This document shows, piece by piece, positions 1 to 12,730 of a stretch of DNA of 64,000 nucleotides. The stretch covers positions 372,001 to 436,000 of the forward strand of contig CM076281.1 of the NCBI GenBank assembly GCA_038380795.1, read 5' to 3'. The position numbers and the translations under genes are program-made. This DNA comes from Pyrocephalus nanus. Taxonomy: Eukaryota > Chordata > Aves > Passeriformes > Tyrannidae. Position 1 is the first letter of the stretch; every line of letters begins with the position of its first letter. The notes under the pieces are model-generated. The model saw only the letters and a program-made list of their open reading frames with translations, had not been told where the DNA came from and did not search any database.

Positions 1-109
1 AACCTAATGTCACCCCTTCTCCTCCATCGCCTGTTATTGAGTGCTCCAGCTGAGTAATCTCATTAGAATTTGTGTCGTTCTCACCTCTGGCAGCAGCCAT
101 ATACACAGC

Positions 110-240
110 CTCGGAAAAGGTTATTCACACAATATTGCATGACCTTGATGAAAGGCTAATTTGATAAGAATTCAATTTAAAATTCCATTTGTACTGACAA
201 ACCGGGATTTTATTGATGTCACAAATTTTCAGCAGTGGAA
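110..240. promoter_or_regulatory. possible conserved non-coding element
   Basis: This AT-rich, non-repetitive block has TAATTT and TTATTGAT-like homeobox half-sites and a TGATGTCA-type CRE-like site near its right end. It sits beside a GC-richer flank. The texture resembles vertebrate conserved enhancers, but conservation cannot be seen from one sequence, so this is a composition-based inference. Confidence 0.2.
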
Positions 241-1679
241 GTGACATTAGGAGCAAGACTGCCTTGTTTGCAGGCCTGGAGGTGGAGAAAGTGGAGGATT
301 TATATCAATGGATCGACGTACCTTGCAGCAGTCTAAATGCTTCAGTAAACTGTTCTTAAGTTTTCTTTATTGTCTTATTTTTTTTTCCAGTTTACTTAAA
401 GAGATCTTTGCAGTGTCAGGGACAAAGCAGTGGCTGTTAAGGAAGGCTATTTCCCAGTGCATTTTGAAGCTTATTTCCTACTTGGCCTTTCATCCTTGGG
501 TCTCTACCAAGCTGAGGCAACAGACAGGATAAATAGCCAAATCTACTCTCTGAGAGAGGGGTTCATGCTGTGAATGAAGGTTCTCCTTCTCCCTGGTAGA
601 AGCCAGAAGGTGGCTGTGGGCACAACAGGCTGAGCTGGGTGGGGGGAATCTGGACCCTGCTTGCTGTGCCTGCACCACAGAGTGGGCACCGGTGCCTGTC
701 ATGTTTTAGGAGCAGATGGGGAGTCCCTTGTCCAGCCAGTGACAGTGTCCATCAGCCTCTGCTGTCCACCAGCTTGGTCTGATGCTGAGAACCACATTTA
801 ATGCTTCAGCATTCAGTAGCTGCTGAACCCACATACTACCTGTGTCTGTCACACTGCCTGCGTTCCTCGTTAACATCTCCTAATGAGAACCCTGTGTGAG
901 ACATGGCAAAATGTGGTGCTGTGGTAGCCCATTGCCAAAGGCAAAGGGAATGCTGTGCCCATGGAGGTGATGGGGGCACGGAGAATAACATGGCAGGGGC
1001 TGTGGGAGTCAGCGTAGGCAGAAGAAAGTGGCAAGTGATGAGTCGCAGCAGCCTGTCAGTGTGTGCTCCAAACCCAGCAAGGCTCAGCAGCGCAGCAATC
1101 TGTTGTTTGTATGAAATTTGTCAGTGTACTGCAGGGTGGGAGAGTCTGCCTGGAAAAGGCACTTGAAAATAACAGTGCTCCAGCGTGGAGACACACCTGG
1201 AGAGGAAGGGTGCTGGCATCTGGCACAAGTTCCCCAGGTCTGCATTGGCAGCCTGGCTGGGCCAGCCCTCGGGGACATGGCATCGCTTCAGCAGGTGACA
1301 CCTGAGACTGAGCAGGCTCTGTGCAGCAGTTCCAGGTGCCAGGAGATGGCACAGAGCAGGATACAGGATGCAGCTCCCACCCAAGAATGACAGGTCCTGG
1401 CCCAGGTTACCGTAAGCTGCTCATTGGCACATGCTGCAGTAACAGCACCCAGAGAGCCACAGCACTACAGCAGATCCAGTTATAATTACTCTGAGTTAGT
1501 ACCTTGGAAAAATCAAATGGGCTCTGAAGGGAATGATATCATCAGGAAAAAAACCATGCAAAATAAAAAGCCAGCCTTATCTCACTTAATTTCTGTTTGC
1601 TTTGATAGATTTTGCAATAAATTACTTATTTAATGGATAGCATGAAACATCACACAGTGATATTTCAAACATTCAAATG

Positions 1680-1905
1680 CCCTGATCATTTAATACTATT
1701 TTCCCTTTTTTATTATGCCATGGGCAGAATTTTAATTATAATATTTATGCAAATTATGTTTGTATAATCGTATTTGAAAGACTGTGAGGATCAAATTTTC
1801 CAGCCAATTTATCTAAATAAAAGCCTTAAACTTTCCCTTTATCACTGTCACAAATACTCTTTCTCATAATTTGTTATTTAAGGCACTTCCTATTACAGTA
1901 TCACA
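1680..1905. promoter_or_regulatory. possible conserved non-coding element with POU octamer
   Basis: The block contains a perfect octamer ATGCAAAT at 1747-1754 and a TAATTA homeobox core at 1733-1738, within about 220 bases of unique AT-rich sequence. POU and homeobox proteins bind these motifs. An 8-base motif alone is expected about twice by chance in this window, so the support is the local clustering rather than any single site. Confidence 0.25.
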
Positions 1906-2459
1906 GAAGGCTCAGTGTCATTCGTGGCCTCCAAAAAAAATAAGGACTTAAGAGTCATAGAAAACCTAAGTCCATGTTTATGTATGTGGGGGTGTAGGAA
2001 ATCTCAGCTCTGTACTTAAAATTATTTGGCTTTGAACTGCTTGGTTTCCCCTTTCCCTGCTGGCTCTCTGAAGCCTTGTCTCAGGAGGGGAACGTGGCCC
2101 AGGCGTGAGGGAAGCAGCGGTGCTGTGTGAGGAGAGGGTTAGAGGTGATGGAGGGTGAAGCACCCCACTGTACAGCAATGCTGGCCCCAGCCCCGCTGTT
2201 CCCCCAGTGGCACAGGCGTGGGCACAGCTCAGGGCTGCCTGGGGAGCTCTCTCTGCGTGTTCCCTCCTGGGCAGGGGCTGGCAGCAGCTGCACAGCTGCA
2301 GTTGGAACCCTGCTGATGGGAGTGGAACAGGTTGGGATACAGCAGTTGAGCTCAGCTTAGGATCTTGCACCTGTAACAGTGGACTTGATGCCTCTATCCT
2401 TCTAAATCTGCTCAGGGCACCATGTAAATCCTTCTATCCATGTTAGTGGGTGATGGTGT

Positions 2460-2900
2460 TCGTTAGCAAATGACTGTGTAATGAGAAAAGCAGTTAGATT
2501 CATGAAAGACAAAACATTTATTGATTAATGTAATGACAACACATGCAGAATAATTTTGGACTCAAAGTAAAAATCAAAAGGATGGGGATAAAAACAGGTG
2601 TCTTTCTTCCAATTAGGGCATAAATGAACAATTAGGAGCTTTCTCTGACTGCCTTCCAAAACTCCTGGCATTAATCAGTGCTGCTCTGTGCATAACGCTT
2701 CGGAGAAAGAGAGTAACCAATATTGTCTCATAATTAAAGGAAATTATATATCCAATACCTTTTAATGTGATTAACAGTGTTAGGATAAAACTGTTTAAGA
2801 GCAGCAGTTGAGTGGAATATTAGCAGCCATTGAGGCTGAGCTAAATATCCAAGGTTATATCTACCCAGCTGTGAATTTGGAAGGTTTGCCTGATGGGTAA
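2460..2900. promoter_or_regulatory. possible conserved non-coding element
   Basis: This is a roughly 440-base AT-rich unique block with repeated homeobox-like cores, including GATTAATG near 2523-2530 and TAATTA at 2731-2736. It has no coding frame and no simple repeat. Regulatory function is inferred from texture only. Confidence 0.22.
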
Positions 2901-5139
2901 GATAAAACTCTTAGCTCAGATAATGAAGCAAGTAGTACCTGGGAAAGATCATAATTGGTGACGTGAAACAGAGTCGTGGTGGTATTCACTTACCAGCTTT
3001 CCCTGGGATGAGCACTGAATGTGCATGAAATGTCAATATATCACAAAGATGCCAATATATAAACTAGACATATTATTCTGCAATAAAAAATAGATCCACT
3101 CCTAAATGTATTATGCAAAATAGAGAGATGAATAGGACTGAGCTGTTCACTCAGTCACAACCCAGTGCTCTGCACTGATTTCTGAAAGGGAGTGGAATGA
3201 ACAGATGGAAACCAGCCCGGGAAGGGCTGTTCCCAAAGCTGTTTTTGGGAGGGGCTGCTGCCCTGGGGAAGCACACTGGGAAGTCCCTGCAAGCCACTGT
3301 GGGGATACAGAGGGCTGGCAGGGAGAAAGGGCTGAAGGGTGGACAAACAGACCGTCTGTACCCGGTGCTGCGCGGATGCTTGTGCTCCTGTCTCATCACC
3401 TGTGCCCCAGGCGAGGAGTGGCCATGCCCTGGCAATGCTGGGCTCTGCAGGCGGCTGTCCCAGGAGCAAGGGAGGTTCACCTGTGCCCTGTGGAGCCTGT
3501 GAGTCTGTCCAGGTCCTGCTGAGGGAAGCTGAACCAGAAGCACAGGGTACTGTGAGTCCTTGCTCCCTGTGGGGAGCTGGAGTGCTGCCCTCTGCTCTCT
3601 GTGTCTGACCCTGTGCTCAATCCCAGCACCCCTGCTAGGCAGGCAGGAAAGAAAGCAAGTCACTAGATGAAAGTGGACTTCTGGAGGATACAGTTGTATT
3701 TTCTTTTTGAAAATACAAATTTTTGTATTGTCTGCTTGAAAGGACACATCGTGGAGAGGGAAAAGAGCACTTATGTGCATGAGAATTTCTGTTAATGTGG
3801 AGCACAGGACAGCACATATATAGATGGGGTTTCTTGGTGCAGTGGGTGTATTAAATGAAGCAGTTATGTCCTGGCACCAGCACAGTTTTCTGGAGCGATA
3901 ATTTGTTGTATGAATGTAGGGACCTGTTAAATTAACTAAGACCCAGTAGATGAAGTATAAATTAAGAACTCTTGTGTGCCCTCCTGTTCTGTCTCCAGAA
4001 GGCACCAGTGATCTCACACAGTAAAGTGCTTCATTAGAGCTTGTGCTTCAGTGACGCAAGTGGACAACAGCGCTGGTAAACCTGGGTTGGAAGATAATTG
4101 TTTTCCTGCTTCCAGTCCTCAGCAGCATTATCAAAATCCTGTAATGAGCTGTTCCTCAAGTGACTGGTGTGGAGTGTGTTACAGTTCGGTCTTTGGTGTC
4201 TTGAAGAGTTCAGTGAGGAGGTTTCTGTCACCTTGCAGCAGCACTGGGTAAAGCCATGAGCCCCAGCCCTGGCAGGTGGGAGAGCACCTTGCCAATGGAG
4301 TTAGGAACATGGGCATGGGGCTGGGAAGGAAAGAGCAGCAGAGAGCTGCCTTCTGCAGAATGGCTGTTTTTGCTGGATACTAATGACAGCAGCCTAAATA
4401 CCAGTGTCTTTAGTTATTTCCTCATTTAATTTAGCAGAAGCAGACAGATGATGCTTTTTATTTTAATTCAAGCAGAAAGCCTTCCCCCATGCCTGAATTA
4501 ATGCCAGCCCAGTGGCTGGCCTCGCAGACACCAGAGTGCTGGTTTGTTTATCCAGATACAAATACTCCATAGACTGGGTGTGGATCTAGTGATTCCAAAT
4601 ATTCATTCTAAAAGGCCACCTTCTGTATAGTTTCATCTTGTCTCCAGAGGTCTCTGAATTGAGGGCCTGAGGGAATGAGCTGTGGAATGCTGCAGCCCTG
4701 TGCTGGCAGTCCTGCCCCCCAGTACATGCTCTGATGGGCACTGTGCTGAACACTGACTGAGTGCCTGTGAGGGGGGTGTACAAACCATCTCCCTCCTGTT
4801 GATGAGAGGCAGAAAGGAGGCTAATGCTGATGGCGCTGGAAAAATCCAATGTGACTGAATGTGTGCTCTCCACGGCTGCTCAGCTGCCCCTGAGGTGACA
4901 GGGAATGGCCTTCTGTTACCTGCTCTGCCTGGGAACAGCCCTGCACTAGGCTGCTGTAGCTTGGGGTTCCCCAAAGGACCCCAGTGACAGGGGGAGCCTC
5001 AACTGGCTGCAGTTTTTGTTTTCACTTCTGAGTCTAAAATATCCTGATCATGTATCCTTCCAGGAACCACAGGTGAAGAGGAGCAGGGCTGCCTTAAATC
5101 TGAAGGCTTCAAGCACCCCCAGTTTTTCTCATGTCCTTA

Positions 5140-5400
5140 AAGTACTGTGTCGGCTTAATGAATATTTTGATATGTCCTAGTAAATTACTTTTGCAAGCCC
5201 TCCACTAAAATGTGGCCTAAAAAGATGGAAATCAATTTCTGAGTGGTGGAATTTGCCCGGTCTTCTTCTTTAAAGCAGTTAAATGACTGGGTAATAGATC
5301 CATAAATGAACATCTTATTAGCCTAATCCTGAATGGAAGAATACACAAATCAGCCATTTGTTCAGTGGATATCATTTAAGTTTGCCATCCATCTTAGTCA
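5140..5400. promoter_or_regulatory. possible conserved non-coding element
   Basis: This is unique AT-rich sequence of about 260 bases between two GC-richer blocks. It has homeobox-like TTAATG and TAAAT cores and no open frame of note. It resembles enhancer-type conserved DNA, but conservation was not testable here. Confidence 0.18.
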
Positions 5401-6369
5401 AAGGAGGTGCCGGGTTTAATTTATCAGAACTCCCAGAGAGGGAAGGGGGGAGCAGCAGTCTCCCACTGGTGCTCTCCTGCTGTGCATTAGCAAAGCTGTT
5501 GTTTAATTCCAACACACCTAAATGCAGCAGTTCCTGCAGCTGTGGACTGCTCTGCTCCCGTGGGAGGAGTGGTGGGGTGAGCAGGAACATCCAGTTGTCA
5601 GAGGGTTGGGCTTGTGCTGTGAGGGCAGCCAGGGAAGAGGAGCAAGCCATGTTTAAGCAGGGTGAGCACCATGACGAGTGCCTTCTGCTGCATCAGGTGG
5701 CAGAGGTGTGGGGCAGGAGCTGCTGCAGGTGCTGTGGGACCCAGCAGTCTTTCACTGCCTCTCAAGGAGCAAATCGCTTGGATCTGCGGTGTCCTTGACA
5801 AAGCCTGAAGCTGAACAAGAAAGTGGTGCTCTCTTTAAAATTGACTGATTGAGACATCATTTGGATGCAAAAGTTGTCATCAGTATTCATGTCCTCAGTC
5901 TCAGATGATGTTGACTGAGCCAGATATGAAATGATCAGAAATGGGAGAGTGGCAGGTTTTGAACCAAGATTTAGGAGGTTGTGCTGGGCTTTGCAGAGGT
6001 CTCTGCTGAAGAGAGCTAGAGCCTGGTCATGGAGGGGGTTCCTGGGCTTCTGGGGTTTTATTAAGCTGTGTGCTGCGAAGAAGTAGTTGTACAAGAGGGA
6101 CAGGACAATCACCTTTGGTCAGTGTTGGGAGCTCCAAGTTGTTTGGTTTGTTGCCCATTTAAAACCCAAGTGAGACGAGAAGAAGAAGTGTGGGGAAGAG
6201 AGTACCAACTGGTGTGCACAGGCTGCAGCTCCCAAACAGCCTGAATGGTTTAAGTTGTTGGAAACAGGATGAAATCCTGTCTTGGGCTGCATGTGCTGGG
6301 ATCAGAGCCGGAGCTGTGGTGTGACTGCCGGGCTCCCGGCATGGCCCTGCCAGTGCCGCTGGGCCTCCC

Positions 6370-6620
6370 TCGGTTCTCAAGTGGGTTTATCCAGATATAA
6401 CTCAAATCGTAATATAGCTCCTTAATGTTGCTAACTGTGTGATTTAGGCTTTTGATCAGCAGAACAGAGTGATCCCAAACACTTTTAATGAACTATATAT
6501 TTATCTGGGGAGTCATACCACTTTCATCCTCCACACAGCTAATAACCATAGCTCAAAAGAGCCCGCTGGCTCCGCATCTCATTTTCAATTCGTGCCTTTT
6601 TAAAGGAGATAATTATGGAA
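6370..6620. promoter_or_regulatory. possible conserved non-coding element
   Basis: This unique AT-rich block lies between GC-rich flanks. It carries a GATAA-type site on the plus strand near 6610 and several TTAATG/TAATAA cores. No splice-flanked coding segment is visible. The call is low-confidence inference from composition. Confidence 0.18.
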
Positions 6621-9600
6621 AGAAAAATGCAGGAGTTCAGGAAAACGGCTGTGCTGTGTCTGTTAGTGGGAGAGGTGTGCAGGAGGTGGCGAGAGCTGGC
6701 CAGATTCTCTGCAAACCCCACACAGGTCTCTGCAGCCTCGGAAGAGGATGGTGTGGGTAGATGTGGAGGCTGCAGGTCATCACTGTGGCAGTCTGTGACA
6801 CTCTAGTTGCTCTTCCTCTGCGTGAGCCACGGTGGCCATCAGTGGGCAAAGTACCAGAGAACCAGGAACATTTCGCTTCCAGGTCCGAATACTCTGCAGG
6901 AGCCACCCAAGCCACCCTCCTGCTGCTTTCAACACCACAGAGCTGCTGGAGTCCCCAATTTCTTTTTGTTTTAACTTTTCCTTTCTCTCTGAAATATTTT
7001 TTAGTGCAAGTTAGAAGTTTTTCAGGTCATGCCAAGAGTTTTAAACCGTACTATCAGAGCCACAAGGAGGCATGGAATTATTCTCATAATTATTTTCATT
7101 TTAATACATTGTTGTGCCCAAATCCTCTACTGAATCAAGGTAGTTCTTGGCTTGCATTTGCAACAGACATGAGTTCATGGCAATGCCACCTGCAGAGGTG
7201 GCTGTAATTCTTCCCTGTCCCGAGTAGCCACCTCCCAGCAGTGGTGGCACAGGTGGCTCCGTCTCGAGGGCTGGGAGAGCACGGATCTCCTGCAGCCCCT
7301 CGGCTTTTCAGAACAGAGCAGGAAGTCCAGAGGTGGGGGAGGCAACTATTGTGGGTCACCTTAAGACCATGTCACAGAATGCTTCAGTTCTTTATATATT
7401 AAGCTTATTTGAACAGTGTGCTTTATTCATGAATCACTTGTGGCAGAAAATGTGCAACATTTATGGAGGGTGACAAACAGGAGGTCTTAAGTATCTGAGA
7501 AAATTTCATCCCTCTGGCTGCTCTGGTATTTGGGGCCATTTTAAAAATTGTTCTTTACCAGTAAGAGCTGCAAAGAAATTATCATCAATCTAAAGCAGCC
7601 AGGGCCTGAGCTCAGGCTGGGGTTAGTGGCTATTTTGCATTATATTGACATGGTGAAATGCTGGTTGGTTTCTCTGAAATAAAAACAGCCACAGCCAATA
7701 ATTAATGTTCCCATAGTTAATTAAATTGGTCCAGCCGGGAAAGGGAAGCCATCCACTCTGGTCTCAGAGATTCTTGCTGCAGGTCACATCCACTTGCTTG
7801 TCCGTGTGACTGCAGAGGCCGTGTGTGTGGTGCCCTGTTCAGCTCTTCCCACAGCACTCCAGTGACACCAGGAACATGCCCCAGACCCCCCCTGGGGACT
7901 TTCTTCTTTCCCTTTCTGGAGCAGACCCGAGTGGCTGAGCACCACTCTGACCTCTCCTCCTGCTGTGCCAAGTCATCACTCATTTGTGGGTTTATTAGCT
8001 GTTTATGAACATGCTCGACTATTTCAGGGGACAAGGCTGACCTTGGCTATGAGCAATTACCCCAGCTCAGTGCTGTGTGTGACCATGTAGGGGGATGTGT
8101 GTGCTTTGGGGATGTCCCCTCCCCTCAGGGGCAGGAGGTCTTGACCAAAAGAGATGGATGAAATAATGACAGTAAGTTTAATGGGCCGTTGTTGGTAGTA
8201 CACAAGCAACTCAGCAGTTCCCTTAAAACCCCTATTTAAGCGCAGTGGGACAATTTCTGCTCTAGTGATGGTCTGGTGCCACTGGATTACGGTTTGGCCC
8301 ATTTCTGTTTAGGTTTTAGCTTTAAATCTCTTGTGTTTGTTTTCTTCTTGCTTCTTATCAGGGCTGTGTTCTTGTGCTGTGAGAATGGGACTTCACAGAG
8401 CCACTACAAGGCTTTTGGTTCATCGGTTTTTAATTAAATTTCAATTGAAGATTCTTTTTCCTCTAGGCTAATTTTCAAGTGACAAACAAAATCCCCTTAA
8501 GTGCCTTTTCTTTTCTGCCATAAACTAGTAAAGCTGCTGTCAAATTCCTTTAGAAACTGAACTCCTCCAGCCCCATAAGAGTGCAGATTATTGTTCCATC
8601 AGAAATAGAACAGAGCTGTTCTTAATAAACAGGTGAACTAAAAATATTTATGCTCTGTGCAGAGCCCAGATATCAGGGGTGGAGTAGAGGTGTGCAGCAG
8701 ACTACAGGTCACTCATCGTGGTGCTGATCTCCTGGGACATTTCCTGGGAGGAATGACCATGTCATCCAGCTGAGAAGCTGAATTGTACTGCAGAACTGCA
8801 TGTAAGGAGCGTGCCTGGGGCTGGGGCACTGCTCCAGAGGCTCCTCTGCCACCGCCCTGTTGGCAGCTGCTCCGTGGGGCTGCGGCAACTGCATCCAGAG
8901 CCCTTCAGTGCTTGCACCAGGCAACAGTGCCAGGGCTGGCCCTATGTCAGTGAACCCCTCCCAGGCATCACTCCCCAGACCATTGTTCTCTGAGCAGTTT
9001 CCTGTGATTAACTTCAATTAGAGAGAACAAGCTTGATTAGACTGCAAGGTGGACTTCTGGAGAAGCCACTCGCTATTCTTAATGGGGCAAGGGAAAAGTG
9101 TGAGGCTTAGTAAAGAAATAAGCTCTGCAGAATTAACTTACTGCTCTTCTCAAGTGAATTTTCAGGCCCTTTAAAGCCCAGGGTGTAGATGTTCCTCTGC
9201 AGCCCTTAACCTTTCCAAATGGGCTCTGGAGCTTTGCCCTCCTCTGGGTGAAGCATCCCTTTAAAAGAACAAACACACCAATCAGACTCCTTATGGACTC
9301 ACCTTGCATTGGGCACTTAAGAGAGTCAAAGACAACAGAGCCAGAGCCAGGTTTCAGCCTTAAAGTAAATTTATTTTTTTTAAACTATTCCCTCATGGCT
9401 TAAGGAAATTGCAGCCAATCTGGGAGCAATCACAATCCACTCCGTTCTTGTGCATGGGGTGCAGAATCCCCTTTCACCCTGGCATGTCTCCCTTGAAATT
9501 AGGGTGCAGTGTCTGAGGCCTCTTGGAGGCAGCTGCTCATCTGTATAAGCCCACTCCCTTCCCTGAGGGGGCCTTCCCCTGCACTGTGTCACTGTGTCTC

Positions 9601-12399
9601 TGCTGCCAAAGGATGCTCACAACCCTTTAGAGACCCCCAGAGAAGGTGGAGTTCAGGGACATCTGCCAGCAGTGGTGCATTCCCTGTGCTGTATGAAATA
9701 GCTCTCAGTGCTTTACATCAAACCCTGAGGAATGAATTGTTTTCTGATTAATGTTGTAAATTAATCTAGGATACAGTATGCAAAACAAAAGGAGAGAGGG
9801 GGAGGTATTATTTGGTTTTCAGAGGGATTTGGTAATAATAATGCTCCTATAGCCAGTCTATGAAAAGCATGATAATGAATTTTAGCTTGTTCATGCCACT
9901 TGCTTTTACAAATATGCTGCTCCTGTAGGCTTAGAGGTAATTTTAAGTCTTTTTTTCCATTCCCTGTGGTGGCTGCGCAAGATCCACCACTGTCTTACTC
10001 AAAAGCAGAGGTAATTTCAGCTTTTTCTCCCTTAAAGGCTTAATTTTTTTGTTCTTAAATTATCTCTCCATCCACACCCCAGTGACCTGGGAAGCTGCAG
10101 CTGCCCAGAGCTGGAGTGCCTTACAGATAATGTGTAGCTCAGATCTAAATACAGTGCTGGTATAATGGTGTATTTTTGCATCCTTATGGTGGAATTAGTC
10201 AGTGCTTCTTAGTCCTCAGAGTGAGTTCATGCCATGGTCACATCCGTCCTCAGAGGCTTTAATTCTTCTGCATCAAACACAATTTTCCCACAGTAAACCA
10301 GGTGACATAGAAGTGCTCTCTTCATGGAATTATGATCACCTTGCAGAAAGAAGCAGAGAAGGGGCCATTTACTCTCATTAATCCCCCCCAAAAAGTGTCA
10401 GCAGGAGGTATCATGTCACTGGAACTCCATTCTAGTTTGCCCCTCAAATAACTTTTTTCCCTATAATTTATTAGATGACCCAGCCTGAACATGGAGATCA
10501 TTTGTCACCGGGTGTCATACAACCTACCAATCTGTCAAGGAGACAATGGTGCTGTACATCATGTTCTGGTACCATCCTGTCTTAAGGTCCATCTCAATGT
10601 CAAAAAAGGATTTACAAAATATTTTGGGATGTATTTCATGTGCTGACTCATGCTTGATGTCCCCTATTAGATTAATCAGCACAAGTAGGATTTTCGGCTG
10701 AGGGCTCTTAGATTTTTGCTGTGTAACTCCCTTTTCTGCTTTCTAAACCACCACCTCCTGCTCTAGTGCTAATTCTTTTCCCCACAGAATTATGACTAAA
10801 CACATTGACCCCCTCCTTTCTGGGCCTTAAGCAAAAAACAACTTTTCATTCCAAAATTGACTAGTCTGGTCACCTTTTGTCCATATCTAGGAGTTTCTAG
10901 CAGCCATGAATGTAATTTCCCTAAAATGTTGGCCTCCAAGCACCCCTGTGTGGATCCTGTGAGAGATAAGGAGTTTGCTTTGGACTGAAAATCATGTTTG
11001 GTATCTCCTGTACCTCCTACCCATTGGTGTGCTATGCTACAGCATCGATGCATCTGGTACAGTCATGTTAAAATTGCTGATAATTACCTTCATCTCGTTG
11101 TGTTTCAGCTCTTGATAACAATGAGCAACAGCTCTGTGTCATTTCCTTTTTTCTCTGTACACACCAATCTGCTGGATTCATCTTTCTAGAAATACATGAA
11201 GATGATAAGGATAATTGATGATTCCCTTCAGGACTGGGGTCATTATTAATAGCTGTGTTCACTTTGGCTGTCAGCTAATCTCTCCTGCAAAGAGCTTATC
11301 TTTGTGCCTGTGCACGGAGCACGTGCTGCCTGCTGTGCTCTCTGCTAAGTCTTGGAGTGTCAGGGGGAGCATGTGCCGAGCAAAAGCAACACGAAATTTT
11401 AAGCTCCAATGTTGTATTAAAATTTGTAATTTTTGCTTCAGCCAAACAAACCCAAACTCTCAAACTCATCCCACAAACATGGTCAGCACCACTGGCAGTT
11501 TCCGTGCCAGAGTCCAGTGGCTTTTATGGTGCTTGGCTAACCCATGTTCCCATGGTGTCCCAGTACCTCCCAGTCCTTGGTCTGATCTCCTTCCCAGAGT
11601 GCTGGGAGGCAGGACACTGTGCCCTGCACTGCTGCTGCTGGGATGTGCCCTCACTGAGCAGGGCTGAAGTTCAAAGCCACAGCTCTCAGCTCAATGTCCC
11701 CCCGAACCTGGCGGTGTGGATGCAGGTGCTGGTTTAGGGGTGTGGGCAGAACCTGAGTTTGGCTGTGGGGCAGAGCTGGCACTCACAGGTAGAGGATGCT
11801 GATGGGGAGGACATCACCTCTCAGTAGGAAAGTAGGGAATGAGAGTGAAAGAGGCAGTTGCCTTTGGAATATGTGTGTCAATACTTGATGCAGAGCACTC
11901 TTCCCCAGTGACATTTCTTCTTTGGCTTCTGCTAAAATTGAACTGGTTGAGATTTTAATTTTTTTTATTTGAACTAGTAAAAAAAAAATCTGTTTATAGG
12001 GGAAGAAGTAAAACAGTAAGCATTTTTCCATTCAAAATGTTGATGTTTTGCCATAGGTCTACATCTCCCAGTCATTAAAAAGAGTTCCCAAGCCCTTCAC
12101 TGAGGCCGGCTTTGTCCCCAGGTGGTGCTTTGGTTCTTGAACCAACTATTGCAGCTGGGGCAGAACTGGTGTCCCTTGGGTGGGCTCCCCTCTTCAATGC
12201 CTGCCCTGTTCACCCACAGACCGGGTGTACCCACAGAGGGACCTCAAGCCTTTTTCATAGCTGAGGGGCAGCACTTCCAGGTTTTGAACTGCCTGCTGTG
12301 ATAAATCTTCTTCCCTCCCTCCCTTTGCACCTGAAAGAGGTTGTTCTTTTTATTTGTGAAGTAGAAAAGTGATTTTTAAGAGGTGAAAGAGTATTTCTG

Positions 12400-12730
12400 A
12401 CTTTGATAGCATGATTAGCTGGGCTCAGAATATTGTTATAGCTTATTTTGCTCCTCTGTGATAACTCAGAAAAACAATAAATGTCTTCTTACAGCAGACT
12501 GGCATTCAGTATTGAAATTGGTCTCCTAATCTTTATGTGATTGCTTTCTCTGTGATAGAAATATTGCCTCTTGTAGGGTATTTATTGTCTAGTTCCTTCC
12601 AAAGTATTGACTTTATGTAACAGTTTGATATACATCAAATCCTTTAGAGATTTAATAAACTCTTCTGGTCAGTCTCCTGTTGTAAACACACGGAGATTTA
12701 TGGTCATCTTAGTGGAAAGCCCTTTTTCGC
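12400..12730. promoter_or_regulatory. possible conserved non-coding element
   Basis: This is about 330 bases of unique AT-rich sequence. It includes AACAATAA and ATTGTT SOX-type cores (near 12433 and 12473) and several GATAA-type sites. No frame is coding-like. A regulatory role is inferred only from motif clustering and lack of repeats. Confidence 0.2.
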
